This document shows positions 58,984-64,000 of a DNA stretch of 64,000 bases, piece after piece. How positions within the stretch are numbered: the first letter of the stretch is position 1; each line of letters starts with the position of its first letter. The notes under the pieces are model-generated. The model was not told where the DNA came from. It worked only from the letters and a program-made list of their open reading frames with translations, and made no database searches. The position numbers were made by a program, and so were the translations under genes. The stretch lies in NCBI GenBank assembly GCA_963920705.1, contig OY987225.1:17625492-17689491 (forward strand), written 5' to 3'. The stretch is from Odiellus spinosus. Its lineage: Eukaryota; Arthropoda; Arachnida; Opiliones; Phalangiidae.

Positions 58984-59366
58984 GTCGCCCCAACGAAAGA
59001 AGAGTCCTGAGAAAAACGTCCGAAATGGTGTCGCCACCATCGACCCCATAGTTATTAATCAACTTGTTTTTCTCTTGCGATGTCTGTCTGCAATATCGTC
59101 TGCTATCGAGATTGAGTGGATAAGTTCGGTGTTATAGAACGTCGGCTTTTTGCAGTGTATATGCTGTTATATTTTGTTTAATGCGATGAAATATTCTGTA
59201 TAATTCTTAACAAACGAAAGTACACCAGTACTAGTTTTTTGTTTATTACGATTAACCTCTGAATTTAAAAACATTGAATATTTAAGGAAAGACACCATTA
59301 GTGAAAAACATAAATATAATCAAAAATTAATGTAATTGTCTTAGAATTCAAGCACTCTTTGCCCGT

Positions 59367-60230
59367 TTAGTTCGAATATTCATCGGAGTCTTCGCTGTCA
59401 TCTTGCACGTTGATAATAAGAGGTTCAATCGCGGTTTCGATGATGGCATCTTTTTCCCAGTACTCTTCAAGTACCTTTTCCACATGCATAATCGCGTTGA
59501 TCCAATTTTCCGGTGTAACACGTTCTATGGACCTTACTGTGGTATCTTTGACCGTCGATAGTTTGAAACCAGAATTCTCACTTGTGCCCATATCAACTCA
59601 ATTGGGTTAAACTGGCAATGGTACGGTGGAAGCCTCACCACTTTGTGACCTCTACTTTCAGCAATCTCGTCAATTTCGTATCTCGGGGTTCTTGACTTGT
59701 GAAGTTTAATTATTTCATAGAGTTCCGGTTTGAGTGAGGTTTTGTAATAGCGAATGTGGTGGTCGTCGAGCCATTTCTGCATGTCGCCTTTACGAGTTGC
59801 TGTGGTAGGTGCTTTGTCTACAATAACCGAGTGATATGACGCGTTGTCCATGAAGATGGTGGCATTTTCAATGTTAGGAAGAAGTTGTTTTATAAACCAC
59901 TCTTCGAAGCATTTGGCATTCATGTCTAATGGCTTCAAGCTGAAAGCTATCTACCTCAGTTACTGGGGATGAACGGCTTCTAGACTTACCGGGACTCTGG
60001 GCAACCTCGGCGTATGACTTTCCTATCTGTTCGGCATCTTTCATTTCCTTCTAAATCATTTTAACCGTTGTACAACTTACACCAATTGCTTCTGCCGTGC
60101 GAACTTGAACCTTTTCAACCGGATGCAAGACACGTTTTTCGTTGCGCTCTCTTTCAAAATAACTGGCCACATTAGATATGATTATTCGTGCCTGGCGGTG
60201 GATAGTTGAGCCTCTACCACATTTCGTCAT
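59367..60230 (-). pseudogene. Tc1/IS630-superfamily (DDE_3) transposase, decayed
   Basis: Read on the minus strand. The N-terminal helix-turn-helix part starts at 60230 (MTKCGRGSTIHRQARIIISN...VASYFERERNEKRVLHPVEK...AEAIGVSCTTVK), has one in-frame TAG after VKMI near residue 68, and continues to SRSSPVTEVDSF. There the middle of the protein, including the first catalytic Asp, is missing, and the frame changes. The catalytic second half (59938-59534) has KAPTTATRKGDMQKWLDDHH, FMDNASYHS (second Asp) and LPPYHCQFNPIELIWAQV (third acid). A further frameshift near 59590 leads to the tail VTPENWINAIMHVEKVLEEY and an acidic end DDSEDSDEYSN. So: an internal deletion, one stop and one frameshift. Downstream AATAAA is near 59240 on the minus strand. 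Confidence 0.85.
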
Positions 60231-60514
60231 GGTTAACTAACTATGGGCTGCACACTCCCATTGATGAATACCATGCGCGATAAAATTGTCAAACGTTTTA
60301 AATATTTATTTTAGATAAAATATTCAATTTAAAAAATATTCAATTACCCGTGGTTTCGTTTGTTTTTTAGTTAAGCGGAAAGAATTGCACATTTTAATTA
60401 AGATCACTTTCCTTGTTTAAATTGACTATTTTATCTATAATAAATATTTAAAACGTTTGACAATTTTATCGCGCATGGTATTAATCAATGGGAGTGTGCA
60501 GCTCATAGTTAACC
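60231..60514. repeat. Inverted repeat between two transposase heads
   Basis: ATACCATGCGCGATAAAATT...CAAACGTTTTAAATATTTAT just upstream of the minus-strand transposase is mirrored before the + strand head at 60515. The two 5' regions thus face each other across about 100 bp of AT-rich sequence. Confidence 0.7.
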
Positions 60515-60680
60515 ATGCCGAAATGTAGTAGAGGCTCACCTAACCACCGCCAGGCACGAATAATTATATCTAATGTGGCCAGTTATTTTGAAAGAGAGCG
60601 CAACGAAAAACGTGTCTTGCATCCGGTTGAACAGCTTCAAGTTCGCACGGCAGAAGCAATTGGTGTAAGTTGTACACCAA
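60515..60680 (+). pseudogene. Inverted second head of the DDE_3 transposase
   Basis: MPKCSRGSPNHRQARIIISN...VASYFERERNEKRVLHPVEQ...TAEAIGVSCTP matches residues 1-65 of the minus-strand copy at about 90 percent by eye, then stops where the 22-bp tandem repeat begins. No catalytic domain follows. Confidence 0.8.
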
Positions 60681-60851
60681 TGAAAAAGGTTCAATTGAAA
60701 AATGAAAAAGGTTCAATTGAAAAATGAAAAAGGTTCAATTGAAAAATGAAAAAGGTTCAATTGAAAAATGAAAAAGTTTCAATTGAAAAATGAAAAAGGT
60801 TCATTTGAAAAATGAAAAAGGTTCAATTGAAAAAGGTTCAATTGAAAAATT
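60679..60851. repeat. 22-bp tandem repeat, about 8 units
   Basis: AATGAAAAAGGTTCAATTGA-type unit repeated with few changes. It starts from the transposase codons for (K)KVQ (AAAAAGGTTCAA), i.e. it seems to have been built out of the broken gene end. Confidence 0.85.
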
Positions 60852-61430
60852 AAAACATGGGTGCACAAAAAATATAAATTTTCATAAAGACAATTTCCTA
60901 CGTTAGCATTATACCATATGCGGTGTGGCTTTCCTATGGGCTTGACCATCTTGTTTCTTACTACACGATATACCTTCAGTCTCGTCTTTTTCCTTTTTAA
61001 GTGGAAAATAGCGACGCCTCATAAGGGTCCTTTGCCTGTTGTATTTACGACTCCGGGTCGTTTATTGCGCGGCACGTTGGAATTTTAGCCATAGTGTCTG
61101 AGAAATAATTTAAAGATTTAAAATTTCATTGGAATTTATAAATATTAATGAAATTCGGGGAAATATTTTAGTCTAAAGCCGTTGTTTCATCGAAATAGAA
61201 AAGCACTCCAGGGTGTTATTACTTCAAGTTATTAATATCTTAACGTACTTAATATCTTATTGTACTACACCTATATTTTACATCAAGAGGTCTTAGGTTT
61301 TCTTCTTGAAATAACAGTTAAGATAAAAGTAAGCTAAATTTCAAAGTCCAAACTGCGGCGACTGGCCTTCCAAGTCACTTTTTTACAACTTCCTCTATAG
61401 AATGTCTTTATATATATTTCTTATTTATGC

Positions 61431-62223
61431 CTAGGAAGATTGAAGAGAGAGGAACGGCCACTAGTATAGCACAACCCGTCCGTGAAATGTCTAGATGACG
61501 TAGTTTTACTCTCTCGCTTCTGTGTCCAAAGAAGCTAACTGCGCTTTTTTGGTGCGCACTCACGTGACATACCTACATCATCTCGCATCAAATTACAGCA
61601 GGCTATATCCTAGGCGCCTTAGCTGCACCTGAATAATTTCAGATTTCCCTGGAAGAGTGGGCTTGGGGAGTGTTTTAGTCCGCTCTCTCACGGATTGTAA
61701 TGGTACAAGGTCATCCTTTTATTCGCGGGTGACAAATTTCGTACAACATGAAGTTGGGGACCCTCTTTCAATAACCCTCCTTACATTTCTAAGTAAACAA
61801 TTCTTAGAAATAAAGGAAAGAGTAGGTTTATACGCGCTGCCAAATTAAGGTGAACCACAGATAGTGAACCAGCTGCGGGCGAATGGTCACCAAACGTGAT
61901 GATCAGCGCGCGTAAAGCGAGGCGCTCAATATCCCAATAAAGAAACTATTCGTAAGGATAACGGATAAGGTAAATATTTACGCGGTGCAAACTGTGGTGG
62001 AATCGAAATACTTATTGTAAATTGGCACCCCTGCTGAGAAAATCCATAGCTCGCTCCTTCTCTAGCAAGGAGTCACGTAGCGTGCGCGAAAAAGGATGCG
62101 CATTAGAAAATATGGTATCAGCCAAGGGGGGAAACAAAGGGGGAATTGAGCGCAGAAGCTGACTTTGAAACGACGCAAGTTATAACATGAGGTGGCCGTT
62201 CCTATCCCCTTTAATCTTCCTAG
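61431..62223. mobile_element. TIR element family F (793 bp), 7-bp duplication
   Basis: CTAGGAAGATTGAAGAGAGA...GGAACGGCCAC at the left and its complement at the right, about 32-bp TIRs with a few mismatches. TTTATGC flanks both sides (61424-61430, 62224-62230). No transposase; the 63-codon frame at 61657 has no domain. Confidence 0.75.
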
Positions 62224-63120
62224 TTTATGCATAGTGAAATCAATATATTTTATTTTTAACGATTTTAATAACTTAAGCAATGTCATTTTGAGTGACAAAT
62301 TTCAATATTGATCGTTCGATTCGGTTTCGATAGTTATCGTGATAATAATCTTTGATAATTATCCGTCGGTAATTATCGAGCAACCCCGCCTTAAGGGGAG
62401 AATGCGACCTTAAAACTAGTTATTTTTCATTATCGTTTAAATACGTTTAATCCATCCGCGAACAAAATTTCCAAACAAATATTAAACTAGAAATGTCCTA
62501 GAAAAACAAACCTATTGGTTTTAAGGATAATCCTCATTTTTAAAGCGAAAACGAAAAATATTTAACGTTCGTTTTTTAATTTATTTAATAGGATATTGGA
62601 TTTAATTTCACTTGGTCTCATCTTCTCCAAATAGGATTGGTCTCATCTTAAAATCGGATTGGTCTCATCTTCTCAAAATCGGATATCTGCTGGGATTCTA
62701 TTATTCGCTGTAAGTACCCTGACAATTTTCTTGCCATTGTAGCGTGGCTATTTTCTATTTTGCGTGTATGGTGTATTATTATTGTTATCCCGAAAAATTC
62801 AATTTACGGTAAAATAACGCGATACCTCGAAGATTAATTCATTGGAATTGGAAGAGTGAAGTCTGATTTCAACCCTAGCCTTCATCGATAAGTCGCCAGC
62901 TCAGTTTTAGTTCCAAATAAATAAATTGATTTTTTCGGTAAGGTACACTAGTCTCTTGGGCTTCCTTTAGATCAATTTTTTCGATCTTTTTGATGGGGCT
63001 TAGAATTTGCATAATGCTGATTTTGTACCTTAGAAGGTTCTCTTTGAGAATTTAGCCACGATTCAATCCTAGCCTTTAACGTTAAGTCGCCAGCTCCGTT
63101 TTAGTTCCAAATGACATTTA
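62224..63120. other. Intergenic with short direct repeats
   Basis: GGTCTCATCTT occurs three times at 62613-62674. A ~55-bp block (CCTAGCC...AAGTCGCCAGCTC) at 62867-62922 recurs at 63061-63117. Function unknown. Confidence 0.55.
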
Positions 63121-63640
63121 TTTTTTAGCTAGACCCAACCCTAGTGGGGTCTAGCTACTATATTCACTGCGGCGTTGGCGTTGGCGTTGGCGTCGGCGTC
63201 TTGCAAGAAGACGAAATACGTCATCGAATCGAAAAATTTTCGTCTCCTTACCTCTCCGAGTGAACTTTTAGTTCGCGGAGAGGTACTGTCTGTTACGTGA
63301 TCGAATAGGAAAAACTTTCGTCTTCTTACCTCTCCGAGTGAACTTTTAGTTCGCGGAGAGGATCTGTCTGTACGTGACGTCAGAAGAAGACGTCATCACC
63401 CACGGAGCTTGACCCTCCGATAGAATACAGTTATTAGCTTCTACCATGCTGTAAACTTACATCCACCACCGCTCATTGAAGAGCAGCAACCGTTACTCGC
63501 TTGTTAGTTTATAATGATAAACGAGCGCCGTATATAGTATCTTTTGGATTCGCGTCTATTTTAGCCTTCTGAGGTGATAGCTTTTACTGAATTGAAACGT
63601 AATATTCATTTAAATTAAAATTAAAACAGATTAAATGATT
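63121..63640. repeat. CpG-rich segment with hairpins and a 78-bp tandem duplication
   Basis: TAGCTAGACCCAACCCTAGT...GGGGTCTAGCTA hairpin at 63125-63156; a GGCGTT hexamer run at 63172-63200; then two copies, 78 bp apart, of the hairpin CCTCTCCGAGTGAACTTTTA...GTTCGCGGAGAGG (63251-63283 and 63329-63361). Confidence 0.65.
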
Positions 63641-63734
63641 TAACTTAATCTAAAAACCAATGTTGCTGAAACTAAAATTTAATATAAAAGATATTTTCGA
63701 AGATATTCAATATTTTCTTATAGGTTGATTAGAT

Positions 63735-64000
63735 TAAGGCGTGTTTTCACGGGTGTTCAAGATAAAATGAATTAATAAATTTTAGATATTATGGTGCGTT
63801 TTCACGGGTATCCAAGATAAGACGATAAAGATTAGATGTAAAGGTGCCTTCACAAGGTATCCAAGGTAAAAATTAATAAAGATTAGATATAAAGGCGTGT
63901 TCGCAGGGTATCCAAGATAAAATGACTTAATAAAGAATAGATATAAAGACGCATTTCCAAGATAAAAATGACTTAATAAAGAATAGATTTCGCACGAGTA
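63735..64000 (+). repeat. Tandem array, ~50-56 bp unit, runs off the window
   Basis: Units built as GGCGTGTTTTCACGGGTATC-CAAGATAAAATGACTTAATA-AAGAATAGATATAAA, five seen with length and base changes. Extends past the right edge, possibly the start of a satellite. Confidence 0.75.

Noticed and set aside
60679-60851. Regular short repeats considered as a CRISPR-like array
   Set aside because: Units are contiguous with no unique spacers, and the setting is eukaryotic; it is a minisatellite.
61657-61848. 63-codon frame within TIR element F
   Set aside because: No transposase motif and too short; treated as non-coding interior.

Overview
The window is eukaryotic and AT-rich. It is dominated by one intron-rich gene on the + strand and is heavily loaded with repeats. 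A perfect-to-near-perfect (TTAGG)n tract at about 57525-57600, the telomere-type unit of most arthropods, and the gene family content make an arthropod the best guess. This is an inference, not proof, because no species-diagnostic gene is present.

Layout. (1) 1-2386: a minus-strand LTR retroelement with a gag-like reading frame but no pol. Only the first 54 bp of its far LTR fall inside the window. It abuts and appears to sit inside a ~1.06 kb palindromic foldback element (2387-3444). (2) 6959-41887: thirteen constitutive-looking exons, plus one duplicated exon, of an RFX1/2/3-class transcription factor, from the N-terminal activation region through the winged-helix DNA-binding domain and B/C/dimerization domains to a stop codon. 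Every exon junction keeps frame, giving 797 residues, or 830 with the extra exon. The true start exon was not found. The RFX introns are packed with non-autonomous DNA elements: five members of a palindromic MITE family, two long foldbacks (one carrying a captured gene fragment), a tRNA-like SINE and several short TIR elements. (3) 41888-54850: 3' flank, mostly unrecognised AT-rich DNA with more MITEs. Two short stretches may be coding (53694-53815 and 54876-55061). (4) 55693-58690: a stack of nested transposons, in which an old TIR element is split by a 2.7 kb element with a 9-bp target duplication. That insert in turn contains a 781-bp element with its own 9-bp duplication, a foldback whose loop is a telomere-type TTAGG array, and a 30-bp minisatellite of about 20 units. 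(5) 58702-60860: a hAT-type MITE with a perfect 8-bp duplication and a decayed Tc1/IS630-superfamily (DDE_3) transposase with a second, inverted head of the same gene. (6) 61431-64000: another TIR element with a 7-bp duplication, then CpG-richer DNA with tandem hairpins and a ~50-bp tandem array running off the end.

The only clearly functional host gene is RFX. In animals this family binds X-box motifs and drives cilium and sensory-neuron genes. The rest records repeated mobile-element insertion, several times one inside another, with target-site duplications readable by eye.
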